From an uncultured Pseudomonadota bacterium (GTDB lineage Bacteria > Pseudomonadota > Gammaproteobacteria > Methylococcales > Methylomonadaceae), in NCBI GenBank assembly GCA_903867225.1, contig CAIPQN010000090.1:1-64000 (forward strand): a stretch of DNA of 64,000 nt, given 5' to 3'. Positions 35,827 through 44,920 of the stretch are shown piece by piece. The translations under genes and the position numbers were made by a program. How positions within the stretch are numbered: position 1 is the first letter of the stretch; each line of letters begins with the position of its first letter. Under the pieces are notes generated by a model. It made no database searches, was not told where the DNA came from, and worked only from the letters and a program-made list of their open reading frames with translations.

Positions 35827-38422
35827 CGTCTAACTCTTCTGCTGATTTACTCGTGAAATAACTGGGTGCAATGCTGATTAACGTTGTTATCAGTGTCGCA
35901 AAATAAGGTACTGCTTGAACGGCTAAAATTGCCATCCACAATTTGCCGTTTAAGTTGTCGAGATATTCCAGACGGCTAATTTCAAAAATGCCCCAGCCGA
36001 GCAGAATTAACAATAACAATTCTTGTTGAATCACTCGCAACCCTGAAAATAACGCGCCTTGTGATTCATATTTTGGTGTTCGCATAAACGGTTTTCCAGA
36101 CGTGAATAAGCCTTGAATTGTGCCGAGTGCGACAGTGTGCGTTAGCGATAAACCTGATAATGCCGCACCGAGTGAATGCCCGACGGAACACGGAACACGC
36201 GCTTGATAGAGCCACAAACCACGAATGATTTTGAATGCAAACAAACCCACAGTTGGCATTAAAAATACGACAGACGGTAATTCAGGGTGCGAGGCGAAAC
36301 GAATTAACACGGTAATAATCAAACTCGCTATTGTGAAAACCAACGCTAACGCATCTGAAAACCAAGGCAACCAACCTGCGACGAAATAGTATTTTTGCGC
36401 GGCTGTGAGTTTTTTACTCGTTGGTAAAAAGCTGCGCCAATGCGCTTTGATAATTTGCATCGCGCCATAAACCCAACGGAAACGTTGTGTCATATAGCCT
36501 GAGAATGTATCGGGCATTAAACCTTTGCCGAATGAATCTTTGACATAAACCGAATCATAACCTGCTTCGTACAACCTAACGCCCAACTCGCTGTCTTCAC
36601 AAATGCACCATTCTGACCAGCGTCCGACTTCGATTAACGCGGATTTGCGAATCATCGTCATTGTGCCGTGTTGAATAATCGCGTTGTATTCGTTGCGTTG
36701 CACCATGCCGATGTTGAAAAACCCCGCGTATTCCCAATACGAAAATTCTTTGAATGTGCTTTGATGACGGTCGCGGTAATCTTGCGGCGATTGCACGAAA
36801 CCGACTTGGGGATTATCGAAATATGGCACCATCGATTTCAACCAGTCAGGTGACAACACATAATCACTGTCGATGAGTGCGATAATTTCCGCATCGGGCG
36901 CAGTTTGTTCGAGCGCGTGATTGATTGCGCCCGCTTTAAAACCAGGCCAATTTTCTAAATGAAAAAAACGAAAACGTTCGCCCAATCGTTCACAATCTTC
37001 TTTCACTGGCATCCAAACTGCATCGTCTTTGGTGTTGTTATCCATCACCAAGACTTCAAAATTCGGATAATCGACTTTTGCCAAGGCTTCCAACGTTTTA
37101 CGAACCATCAATGGTGGTTCATTGTGAATTGGCAAATGTAACGATACTTTTGGATATTTAAATTCTGCCGTTGGTGTAAGCGGTTGGAAAGTACGAATGG
37201 TTTTTCGATGCCAAACGACTTCAGCAATTTCTAAACTTTCAATCAATAAAATAACGGTCGCTAAAACCTGCATCAAGACCATTAACCCCCAAAGCAATAG
37301 CGTTAAACCTGTTTGATATTGTTGTGCGCCACTTGAAACTGTCCAAAAAATAACCGATGCCGCGAGATTCGCCATTAAGCCAAAAAAGAAAATTCCCGAT
37401 AGTTTCAAACTGCTGCGTGTCAGTAAAATCAATCCCATCAGCACCAAACTGAAAACGGCTGCGCCTGCTGCCCAATTTTCCCAATTTGGTAATGAAATTA
37501 CATCGCCGTCCATTGGATATTTTGGCAAACGATCAGCATTAAAAATCCCCCAATACGCACCAGCCGAACCCTCAATGGATTGTTTCCACGGTTGATCAAA
37601 GGCTTCTACAACGTAATAATTTATTTTGGCTTTATCTGCACGATTTAAAAAATCGCGTAAAAATTTCGCTTGATTTTGTACCGATGCGGTTGCGTGTTTA
37701 ACTGGCTGTCCATCTGAAGGCCAACCCACCTCTGTAATGATAATCGGCTTATTAGGATAAGCTTTTTTCACGTCGTTATAACGGTCAAACACATAATCAA
37801 CCGCATCTTCCGCCGCGATTCCTTCCCAATATGGTAGGACGTGAATCGCAATAAAATCGACTTCATCAACTAATTTCGGGTGTTTAATCCAAACGTCCCA
37901 CGTTTCGGATGTACTCACGGGACGATTACCGCTGGTCTGTTTCACGTCACGAATATAACCAATCAATTCTTCTTCGGTCACATCGCCACGCAATAACACT
38001 TCATTACCGACCATAAGACGAATTAATTTCGGATTATATTGTTTGCTAATTTCAATCAGCGTATCGACTTGGCGACGATTTTCTTCCAAATCGACACCAA
38101 TCCACGCGCCAACAGTGGAATTCAAATTATGTTTCGCTGCAAGTTCAGGAATTTTATCTAACCCTTTTTCTTTTGAAACGTTGTAGGTTCGCACTGCAAA
38201 GACTTTATCCGTCAACAATGCGAAATCATTTTCGATTTCTTCTGCACTTGGAAAAGTATTACTTGTTTGCGTGTCTTGTTTTCGCATCGGGTCGTAAGTT
38301 ACGCCCATCGTGGTTTTTGTCCATGCTTGAATTTGCAGCGGATTGTTGTAATAACTCCAGATACTGAAATTCACAGCAAGGAGCAACATTAAGGTCAATA
38401 AAATAACGAATTTTCTTATCAT
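35819..38422 (-). CDS. ndvB: NdvB-like membrane beta-glucan synthase (GH17-like + GT2)
   Basis: An 867-residue multi-domain membrane enzyme. After an N-terminal membrane anchor (IRKFVILLTLMLLLAVNFSI) residues 35-310 form a GH17-like glucanase/transglucosylase domain (LMVGNEVLLRGD and ITEVGWPSDGQP are the acid and nucleophile regions). Several membrane helices follow, then a GT2 domain at about 430-650 with VLVMDNNTKDDAVW, ALIDSDYV (D-x-D) and QRFRWVYG (Q-x-x-R-W), and further helices. This matches NdvB-type synthases that make and cyclise beta-1,3/1,6-glucans; length is near that of Pseudomonas NdvB. It overlaps the BLUF-kinase start by 8 nt. Confidence 0.85.
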   Translation of the reverse strand: MIRKFVILLTLMLLLAVNFSIWSYYNNPLQIQAWTKTTMGVTYDPMRKQDTQTSNTFPSAEEIENDFALLTDKVFAVRTYNVSKEKGLDKIPELAAKHNLNSTVGAWIGVDLEENRRQVDTLIEISKQYNPKLIRLMVGNEVLLRGDVTEEELIGYIRDVKQTSGNRPVSTSETWDVWIKHPKLVDEVDFIAIHVLPYWEGIAAEDAVDYVFDRYNDVKKAYPNKPIIITEVGWPSDGQPVKHATASVQNQAKFLRDFLNRADKAKINYYVVEAFDQPWKQSIEGSAGAYWGIFNADRLPKYPMDGDVISLPNWENWAAGAAVFSLVLMGLILLTRSSLKLSGIFFFGLMANLAASVIFWTVSSGAQQYQTGLTLLLWGLMVLMQVLATVILLIESLEIAEVVWHRKTIRTFQPLTPTAEFKYPKVSLHLPIHNEPPLMVRKTLEALAKVDYPNFEVLVMDNNTKDDAVWMPVKEDCERLGERFRFFHLENWPGFKAGAINHALEQTAPDAEIIALIDSDYVLSPDWLKSMVPYFDNPQVGFVQSPQDYRDRHQSTFKEFSYWEYAGFFNIGMVQRNEYNAIIQHGTMTMIRKSALIEVGRWSEWCICEDSELGVRLYEAGYDSVYVKDSFGKGLMPDTFSGYMTQRFRWVYGAMQIIKAHWRSFLPTSKKLTAAQKYYFVAGWLPWFSDALALVFTIASLIITVLIRFASHPELPSVVFLMPTVGLFAFKIIRGLWLYQARVPCSVGHSLGAALSGLSLTHTVALGTIQGLFTSGKPFMRTPKYESQGALFSGLRVIQQELLLLILLGWGIFEISRLEYLDNLNGKLWMAILAVQAVPYFATLITTLISIAPSYFTSKSAEELDDE

Positions 38423-38590
38423 TTTTTAAAAGGAAGTAAATGTGGAAGTTAATGGCTAATTTCTTCAATCGTTGACTGTAAATTTTTCTTTTTTATTTGT
38501 CATTTAAAATAGCTTTTTTCTGTGTGTAGAATACTTCAAAAAATGTATCATGATTAGCTTATACGCATCACAAAGAAGGTAAATTTTAAA

Positions 38591-39004
38591 ATGTCTGTAT
38601 TTCAATTACACCCACAACTGCAACAAGATTGTTTTATATTGGGAAAATTCGAGTTGTGCCAAGTTTTACTTGTTAATGACAGTCAATTTCCGTGGTTTAT
38701 TCTTGTGCCACGACGCGCAAATATCCGTGAAATTTATCAACTGACAAATGAAGATCAAATCATGTTAATTCAAGAATCGAGTTATTTGGCGAAAGAATTG
38801 GCAGCGATTTTTAGTGCAGACAAGCTAAATGTTGCCGCGATTGGGAATGTAGTGCCGCAATTACATTTGCATCATGTGGTGCGCTATCAAACTGATAAAG
38901 CTTGGTCTGCACCGATTTGGGGGAAATTTGCTGCTGTTCCGTATACGGAGCAGCAGCTAAAACAATTATTCGCGCAATTAACGCCATTGACGCTATTGCA
39001 ATAA
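38591..39004 (+). CDS. HIT-family protein
   Basis: A 137-residue protein of the histidine-triad superfamily, seen as PWFILVPRR near the start and QLHLHHVVRYQTD near residue 96, followed by WSAPIWGK. HIT enzymes hydrolyse dinucleoside polyphosphates or nucleotidyl conjugates. Here the triad reads H-x-H-H rather than the classic HxHxH, as in many bacterial diadenosine-polyphosphate-type members. It converges with the FliL-like gene and overlaps it by 12 nt at the 3' ends. Confidence 0.85.
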   Translation: MSVFQLHPQLQQDCFILGKFELCQVLLVNDSQFPWFILVPRRANIREIYQLTNEDQIMLIQESSYLAKELAAIFSADKLNVAAIGNVVPQLHLHHVVRYQTDKAWSAPIWGKFAAVPYTEQQLKQLFAQLTPLTLLQ

Positions 39005-39493
39005 AAATTCAGTAAAAAATGCGTCCTTAAAACCGCCACTCGGTAAATGCGAATAATCTTTTGGTTTATTCTTTTTGTGTGGATCGTTGGCAGCAGGAGC
39101 TTCTTCTTCAGATTCTTCCACACCTTCCGCTTTGTCAATCGTTTTGTGAATTATTTCAATAGTTTGTTGGCGTAATGCTTCACGTTGTTCCATTGTTTGT
39201 AAGCTGTCTAGCGACCGATCGCTAAATAACATAATCAATTCATGTTTTATGGCTGGCATGTGTTTTTTGATAGCCATTTCAGCTTGAAAACCATCAATCA
39301 ATAACTGCACGTTAATAGATAAATACCTTTTCGGATCAGTCAAATTCACAACAAATTTGGGTGAAACTTCTAGGTATGTGGGACCTGCAGCAACTTTTCC
39401 TTCACCGCCAGCTTCACCTCCGCCACCATGTTCTTCGGCAAGTGCAAAAGCTGGTATCAATAAAAAGCTACATAACAAAATAAATAAACGCAT
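38993..39493 (-). CDS. FliL-like protein with signal peptide
   Basis: A 166-residue protein from ATG 39493 (a longer frame begins at 39541). A signal peptide (MRLFILLCSFLLIPAFALA) is followed by a Gly/Glu-rich linker and a FliL-type domain: YLEVSPKFVVNL, RYLSINVQLLI, EMAIKKHMPAIKHELIMLFSDR and a TIEIIHKTID helix, with an acidic, Lys-rich C-terminal region. FliL proteins stabilise flagellar stators at the inner membrane. No other flagellar gene is present in the window and the protein lies next to gspD, so a different envelope role is possible. Confidence 0.75.
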   Translation of the reverse strand: MRLFILLCSFLLIPAFALAEEHGGGGEAGGEGKVAAGPTYLEVSPKFVVNLTDPKRYLSINVQLLIDGFQAEMAIKKHMPAIKHELIMLFSDRSLDSLQTMEQREALRQQTIEIIHKTIDKAEGVEESEEEAPAANDPHKKNKPKDYSHLPSGGFKDAFFTEFLLQ

Positions 39494-39561
39494 AAAACAC
39501 TCCAAAAAATTTAAAAGAAACAGATTAAGTATAAACCACAAATAGACAAATCGGTTTATGG

Positions 39562-41721
39562 CTAATTTGTCACGTTAGCATCGTCATAAATTCCACTCAA
39601 TTTCCGTTTGAATTCATCTGTAATTAGACCCGCGTCTTGGCGACTTTTCACCACACGCGGTGTAATCAAAACGACAAGTTCTATTTTATTTTGATCTTTA
39701 TTTTTATTGCCGAATAATGCACCTAAAACAGGTATTTCATGCAAAAGCGGTATTCCACCTTCACCATTTGTATTTTTATCTTTAATCAAACCACCCAAAA
39801 CAATAGATTCCCCACTTTGAATAGCAACAGAACTGTCAATTTCTCGTGTTGAAATTCTTGGATTTACTTCGCCATTTTTAATGTTATCTGCGACATCTTC
39901 TACGCTTTGTGTAATATCCATTGTCACCAAACCATTCGCATTGACACGCGGTTTGATTTTTAATTTTACGCCTGTTTTACGTTGTTGATTTTGAGTTAAA
40001 GGTGTTGTGCTGGTATTAATTCCACCCGTAACTCCAGCCACGCCGAATGTTCCTGTGGATAATGAAATTTCTTCACCGACTTGAATGCTTGCCTCTTGAT
40101 TATTCAACACCATTAACGACGGTGATGAAATGACATTCATATTATTGTTACTGGCTTGAGCGTTTAAAATTGCACCAATATCATTGGATTTACTTAAAAA
40201 AGAATATCCAAAACCACCTTTTGCTGCAGTCACAGCAGCATTTGCGACTGTATCTGTTGAAAGCACTCCTAATCCATTGCTATTAACAGCGTTTTCGCCG
40301 CCGTTATTGTGATTAAAATACCATTGAAGACCATATTTTAGTGAGTCAGTTAACGTCACTTCAACAATCGTTGCATCAACTAAAACTTGTAATGGCATTA
40401 CGTCTAATTGGTTAATAATTGGGCGAATAATTTCATATTCTTGTGCGGTGGCAACAACGATTAACGAATTATTCGCCTCGTCAGCAATAATTCGCACATC
40501 GCCCACATTTGATACTTTTGCCTCGCCTGTTCCATTTGCGGTTGAACGTGGAGTTGTTTTTTTCGAGTCGGTCGATTTATCTGTTTTGTTCGTTAATTCG
40601 CCTGCTTTTTTATTGCCTGCTAATTTTGGAGCTTTTTCACGTTTTGATGAGCCTGTTCCATTTCCAAAAATATCATTCAACGTATTCGCTAACTCCACTG
40701 CATCAACGTGTTGAACTTTATAAACATTCACACCGCCCCCTGTTGTTGAATTTGCACGATCCAAGCGCGTCACCCATTGTTCAATATCTTTTAAATATCG
40801 CGCTTGATGTGTAATCGCCAACACGGCATTTAAACGTTCAATCGGCATAAAACGAAAAAATTGGTCATCATCACTTTTCGCTTTTTTGTAAAAAACCTCA
40901 TCCAATTCTTTGATAAGTGTTTCTGCATCAACATGAGCAAGTGGAAATAAAGCAAACGAACGTCCTTTTAAAATATCAATATCGAATGTATTTACCATGT
41001 CTATGATTCGTGCCAACTCATCTGCCGCACCAGAAACAACCAATAAATTGCGGCGATTATCGACGGTCAATAACGTTTTTTCATGTAACAACGGTTTGAT
41101 TAAATCAGCAACATTATCAACGCTAACGTTTTTCACAGGAATAACACGCATTTGATAACCCGATTTCCCGCCACGATTTGAACTGAAATTTGCGCTATAC
41201 AACGCTTCGTTTAATGGCTCGATATGATAAATGCTACCGTCTTTAACCAATGCCGCATTATTCATACTCAACACCATTTCCAATGTTGGTAATAATTCTT
41301 CTTTGCTCAATGCGTGCGTGGTTTGAAGTGTAACTTTACCAACCACTTTCGGACTTAAAACATAATTTTGCCCCAAAATATCACTCAAAACGACTTTTGC
41401 GACTTCGCCTAAATCAGCATCGTCAAAATTCAAACTAAATTCCCCTTTGCCTTTTTTGCCTACCGAATTTTGAGTATTTTGTTCCGTGGCGGGCGGCATC
41501 TCTTTTGCATAATCAGAACTGGGATATAACTCACTTTTTGGTTTCTGTATGTCATTTGCCACAGCTTTATTTTTTAATTGCGGAATGGATTCGCTCGGCA
41601 TTGGCGCGTGAGAGGTCATCGGTAATTTTGGACGTTGCGGCGAAAATAATTCGCAGCCTGATAATGTCGTTAAACTTAAAATAGTAGACGCTAAAACGAG
41701 TTTGTTTTGGGTTAATTTCAT
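39562..41721 (-). CDS. gspD: Type II secretion system secretin GspD
   Basis: A 719-residue outer-membrane secretin from ATG 41721. The signal and lipobox (LASTILSLTTLSGC) make it a lipoprotein, an unusual self-anchoring form. After a Pro-rich segment come the N0 domain (FSLNFDDADLGEVAKVVLSDIL), N1-N3 domains with RMRVIPVKNVSVDNVADLIKP and FRFMPIERLNAVLAIT, a low-complexity Lys/Ser/Thr insert near 370-410, and the secretin pore (VDATIVEVTLTDSLKYGLQW, ISTREIDSSVAIQSGES, GGLIKDK). It is the last gene of the cluster, 4 nt after gspC. It forms the pore for folded exoproteins. Confidence 0.94.
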   Translation of the reverse strand: MKLTQNKLVLASTILSLTTLSGCELFSPQRPKLPMTSHAPMPSESIPQLKNKAVANDIQKPKSELYPSSDYAKEMPPATEQNTQNSVGKKGKGEFSLNFDDADLGEVAKVVLSDILGQNYVLSPKVVGKVTLQTTHALSKEELLPTLEMVLSMNNAALVKDGSIYHIEPLNEALYSANFSSNRGGKSGYQMRVIPVKNVSVDNVADLIKPLLHEKTLLTVDNRRNLLVVSGAADELARIIDMVNTFDIDILKGRSFALFPLAHVDAETLIKELDEVFYKKAKSDDDQFFRFMPIERLNAVLAITHQARYLKDIEQWVTRLDRANSTTGGGVNVYKVQHVDAVELANTLNDIFGNGTGSSKREKAPKLAGNKKAGELTNKTDKSTDSKKTTPRSTANGTGEAKVSNVGDVRIIADEANNSLIVVATAQEYEIIRPIINQLDVMPLQVLVDATIVEVTLTDSLKYGLQWYFNHNNGGENAVNSNGLGVLSTDTVANAAVTAAKGGFGYSFLSKSNDIGAILNAQASNNNMNVISSPSLMVLNNQEASIQVGEEISLSTGTFGVAGVTGGINTSTTPLTQNQQRKTGVKLKIKPRVNANGLVTMDITQSVEDVADNIKNGEVNPRISTREIDSSVAIQSGESIVLGGLIKDKNTNGEGGIPLLHEIPVLGALFGNKNKDQNKIELVVLITPRVVKSRQDAGLITDEFKRKLSGIYDDANVTN

Positions 41722-41725
41722 TGTT

Positions 41726-42388
41726 TTATTCTTGCACGGTTTCAATACTTTGATCATCTGGATTTGTGCCAGTATTATTTTGAATCACATCTGGTGTTTG
41801 CAGATTTCTCTGCTGTATTTCTTGTTGTATTTGCATTTGTGTCGGTGCAGGTGAAACACGATTAGTCATTGGTGTTGGAATGGGCGTTTTCGGTTTATTT
41901 TTTCGCAACGGCAAAATTTTTGTTTCATTTGCTTGTGTCAAAACAACATTATCGTGTTGAATTTCGCTAATTTTCCAACCGTCTAAATCATCGCCCATTT
42001 TATATTTTCGATAATTATCTTTCGGAACTTTTGTATTTGTTCGACTAAAAAATGCTGTCATCCCTTTGGGTGTAATAAAAACACCTGTTAATTCCCAAAC
42101 AAAAGATTCAACTTTTTTTACCGCTGCGACAGGCACATTTTCAGGCTCAGGTTCATTTACAGGCTTTCGTCCTTTGATAAACAATGGACGGTCAACTAAA
42201 TCGCTGTAATTTTCTTCATTCGTCGCGTTCAAATCAAGTTCTGGTAACACATCTTCCGATTCAGAATTATCTGAATTTACTTGTGAAACAACCGTTGGTT
42301 TATTTGTTTCTGTAAACCATTCTATTGCTAAAACAGCAATAAATAATGAATTCAATGCAATCAAAACAAAAAATGTCGGACGATTCAT
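41726..42388 (-). CDS. gspC: Type II secretion system protein GspC-like
   Basis: A 220-residue inner-membrane protein: one membrane segment (FFVLIALNSLFIAVLAIEWF), a DRPLFIKGRKPV motif, then an HR domain (WELTGVFITPKGMTAFFSR, GDDLDGWKISEIQHDNVVL) and a Pro/Gln-rich tail. GspC links the inner-membrane platform to the secretin N0 domain. It overlaps gspM by 4 nt (ATGA). No PDZ domain is visible, so it is a short GspC of the kind found in some gammaproteobacteria and is sometimes called GspN. Confidence 0.78.
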   Translation of the reverse strand: MNRPTFFVLIALNSLFIAVLAIEWFTETNKPTVVSQVNSDNSESEDVLPELDLNATNEENYSDLVDRPLFIKGRKPVNEPEPENVPVAAVKKVESFVWELTGVFITPKGMTAFFSRTNTKVPKDNYRKYKMGDDLDGWKISEIQHDNVVLTQANETKILPLRKNKPKTPIPTPMTNRVSPAPTQMQIQQEIQQRNLQTPDVIQNNTGTNPDDQSIETVQE

Positions 42389-42972
42389 GTGGTGGATTTT
42401 TTCATGAAACTAACGGCTTGAAAATTCACACTCAATTCGTTGCTAGGGTCGATTTGATGAGTCACTTTGTTACGAACACCACGCATCGGACGAATATCAA
42501 TTTGTTCCACAACAACGAGCGGTGTCGATGTTTCAATTTTGTGTAAAACGGCGCGAAGAACTTCACTGTTTCCTGTCATACGAACGTTGATGGGAATACG
42601 ATTGAAATTATTTTTTGTCACAACTGGCAAACCTTGTGTACTACTTAATTGACCACCTGCTTCTACAATCGCTTGTTTAATCATTTCCTGTAATTCAGCT
42701 GCCGCCAACGCGCTGGTATTTTGAGTGCTTAAATAATTTTGACTGGCAAATTGCGATTTTAACGATTCCATTTCGTCAATCACCGATTGTTTGCGTGCCA
42801 AAATTCGTTCGTGTTGTTCAAAACGAAAACTCAAAGCATTTTTTTCTTCGTGTAACGCCAATCCTTGATTTACAAGTGGCAAAATAATCACGAAACTTAT
42901 GAAACTCATCACCGTTAGCAATAAACCAATCGCTAGCAATCGCTCATTTTGATTATTCTTCTGGAATACCAT
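42385..42972 (-). CDS. gspM: Type II secretion system protein GspM-like
   Basis: A 195-residue bitopic protein with one membrane helix (LLAIGLLLTVMSFISFVIILPLV), a coiled-coil segment (EEKNALSFRFEQHERILARKQSVIDEMESL) and a periplasmic ferredoxin-like domain (INVRMTGNSEVLRAVLHKIE, VVVEQIDIRP). This is the second GspM type (T2SSM_b). It partners GspL at the inner-membrane platform and overlaps gspL by 20 nt and gspC by 4 nt. Confidence 0.8.
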   Translation of the reverse strand: MVFQKNNQNERLLAIGLLLTVMSFISFVIILPLVNQGLALHEEKNALSFRFEQHERILARKQSVIDEMESLKSQFASQNYLSTQNTSALAAAELQEMIKQAIVEAGGQLSSTQGLPVVTKNNFNRIPINVRMTGNSEVLRAVLHKIETSTPLVVVEQIDIRPMRGVRNKVTHQIDPSNELSVNFQAVSFMKKSTT

Positions 42973-44182
42973 TTTCAGTCACTGCCTCTTCAGTTGTTAC
43001 GTCTTCAACCGTTGTCTCAGTTGGCGTTTCGTCAATCGATTCGCTTGTGGGTTCTACGGTCGTTTCAGTTGTCGCGTCACTGTTTTCAGCATTCACTGGT
43101 TTTGTCACATCAGTAGAAATTTGAAAACGTTCCATGCCACTTGCTTTGTCTTGCGTTACGGGCGAGGCAAAACTGACTTTGGCAAAATAATCGGACGCTT
43201 CCAAATCTGCAAGCAAAATAGATGCCGTTGTTGATTCACCTTGTAATTGCAATTGTCCTTCGCTGTATTGCAAATAAGAAAGCCAGCTATCGTCTTTCAT
43301 TAGCACACTGATTTCATTGAGAATAGCAACAACTGGAGGCGCAGCTGTTTTTTCGTTAATGAGTGCCTGATTTTCCTCGCGCATAGTTTCAATTTCAGCT
43401 TGCAAGGTTTTGACGGCTTTAACTTCTTTATCGATTTTTGCAATTTTAGTTCGTAATTCTTCAACTGCTTGATATTCCAACCATACAGGCAACGCTAAAC
43501 TGCTAATACTCAATATCGCCAATGACGCTGCTAATCCTGTAATAATACGGCGTGGTGTATTGGCGATTTTGGGTTGTAAATGTGGCGGCAATAAAGTGTA
43601 AGCGGAATGTAATTTCTGCAAATTATTCGGGCAATTTTCAACGTCAACATAATGCAACGAAATTCCCAACGTTTTGCAATCTTGATAAAGCATTTCGAGT
43701 AATTTTCGCGGTACAAGCATTAACTGAACAATCAATTGTGCAGATTCTGTGTCAATACGTTCAAGGCGTGTAGCAAAATAAATCTGTTCGGCTTTAAATG
43801 GACTGTAACGGTCTAATTCATAACTCACAACTTGCGAGATATTGGATTGTGCCGCAAGCGGTAAATTTAAGGTTTTACTTAATGCTTCGTTATTTGATAA
43901 GCGCAAAATGAAGAGCGAATTTTTAAACCGTTCATCGTTTGAAATGAGTTTTTGAATTGTTTCCAAATTAGAAATATCACGCGCCACGGTGACTAAAACT
44001 TTTTGTACACCGTTAATTTCATAACTAAACTCGAATTGTTCACCCATTGGACGAATAATAATTGTGTTGAGTGGCGCGTGGAAAAATTGCCGTATTTTTA
44101 CTGGAATTAAAAACGCTAATTCACGCCCCCACCAACGCAGAAAAGGTTTAAATTCGATTTTAATGTTTTTGTTTAGGTTCAT
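42953..44182 (-). CDS. gspL: Type II secretion system protein GspL (PilN-like)
   Basis: A 409-residue protein. An N-terminal cytoplasmic actin-like region (about 35-200; VVSYELDRYSPFKAEQIYF) is followed by a membrane helix (IITGLAASLAILSISSLALPVW), a coiled coil and a PilN-like periplasmic domain (EISVLMKDDSWLSYLQYSEGQL, ESTTASILLADLEASDYF). A Thr/Glu-rich tail follows. GspL recruits the ATPase GspE to the membrane. It lies after terD and a terminator, so it may have its own promoter. Confidence 0.83.
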   Translation of the reverse strand: MNLNKNIKIEFKPFLRWWGRELAFLIPVKIRQFFHAPLNTIIIRPMGEQFEFSYEINGVQKVLVTVARDISNLETIQKLISNDERFKNSLFILRLSNNEALSKTLNLPLAAQSNISQVVSYELDRYSPFKAEQIYFATRLERIDTESAQLIVQLMLVPRKLLEMLYQDCKTLGISLHYVDVENCPNNLQKLHSAYTLLPPHLQPKIANTPRRIITGLAASLAILSISSLALPVWLEYQAVEELRTKIAKIDKEVKAVKTLQAEIETMREENQALINEKTAAPPVVAILNEISVLMKDDSWLSYLQYSEGQLQLQGESTTASILLADLEASDYFAKVSFASPVTQDKASGMERFQISTDVTKPVNAENSDATTETTVEPTSESIDETPTETTVEDVTTEEAVTENGIPEE

Positions 44183-44221
44183 TTACGTTCATATTTTGGG
44201 GGAAATCAAAGATTGTGAATC

Positions 44222-44258
44222 AAAAAAAGCGGATTCAAATAAATTTTAAATCCGCTTT
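44222..44258 (-). terminator. Rho-independent terminator after terD
   Basis: AAAGCGGATT (44226-44235) pairs with AATCCGCTTT (44249-44258). On the minus strand the stem is followed by a run of Ts (complement of the A run 44222-44228). It lies 10 nt after the terD stop and 40 nt before gspL. Confidence 0.7.
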
Positions 44259-44267
44259 GAACGTGTT

Positions 44268-44843
44268 TTAAACGCCAACGCCAAATTGTTTTACTAACGG
44301 TGATAAACCACCTGCGTAACCTTGACCAATCGCTTTAAATTTCCATTCCCCATTGTGACGATAAATTTCACCAAAAATCATCGCTGTTTCAACAGACGCA
44401 TCTTCGCTCAAATCATAACGCGCAATTTCAACACCAGAATCTTTGTTGACCACGCGGATAAAAGCATTTGAAACTTGCCCAAAATTTTGTTTGCGTGTTT
44501 CTGCTTCATGAATCGTGACGGCAAATGTGACACGTTCAACATTTGTCGGAACATTGTTCAATTGAACAACTAACGTTTCGTCGTCACCTTCGCCTTTGCC
44601 CGTTAAATTATCGCCTAAATGTTCCACTGAACCACACGCCGAACGTTTTTGATTGTAGAAAATAAAATCTGCATCAGAACGCACTTTGCCATCAGCTTTC
44701 AACATAAACGCGCTCGCATCTAAATCGAAATCTGCGCCATCAGTGGGACGTGCATCCCAACCTAAACCGATAAGAACGTTATTTAACGAAGGGTCGGTTT
44801 TAGACAAACTGAGGTTGCCGCCTTTATTGAGAGAAATTGCCAT
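44268..44843 (-). CDS. TerD-family protein
   Basis: A 191-residue soluble protein of the TerD/TerE family. Seen are [35 protein letters not shown] (calcium-binding acidic loop) and [25 protein letters not shown] at the end. TerD proteins bind Ca2+ and belong to stress/tellurite responses with terC, terB and others, none of which is here. The gene lies inside the secretion cluster, between gspK and gspL, and has its own downstream terminator, so it looks like an insertion. Function here is unknown. Confidence 0.9.
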   Translation of the reverse strand: MAISLNKGGNLSLSKTDPSLNNVLIGLGWDARPTDGADFDLDASAFMLKADGKVRSDADFIFYNQKRSACGSVEHLGDNLTGKGEGDDETLVVQLNNVPTNVERVTFAVTIHEAETRKQNFGQVSNAFIRVVNKDSGVEIARYDLSEDASVETAMIFGEIYRHNGEWKFKAIGQGYAGGLSPLVKQFGVGV

Positions 44844-44920
44844 TTTGAAACTCCAATGTTTTGTTTAAGGAAACGTGATTATAAAACACACGGACAAACA
44901 GGTTACGCCATTTTGAAAAA

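Noticed and set aside
38259-38468. Small minus-strand frame overlapping the start of the NdvB-like gene
   Set aside because: It overlaps a long, well-supported gene on the same strand in another frame and has no recognisable product.
44268-44843. TerD gene as part of a tellurite-resistance operon
   Set aside because: No terA, terB, terC, terE or terZ gene lies nearby; the gene stands alone inside the gsp cluster.
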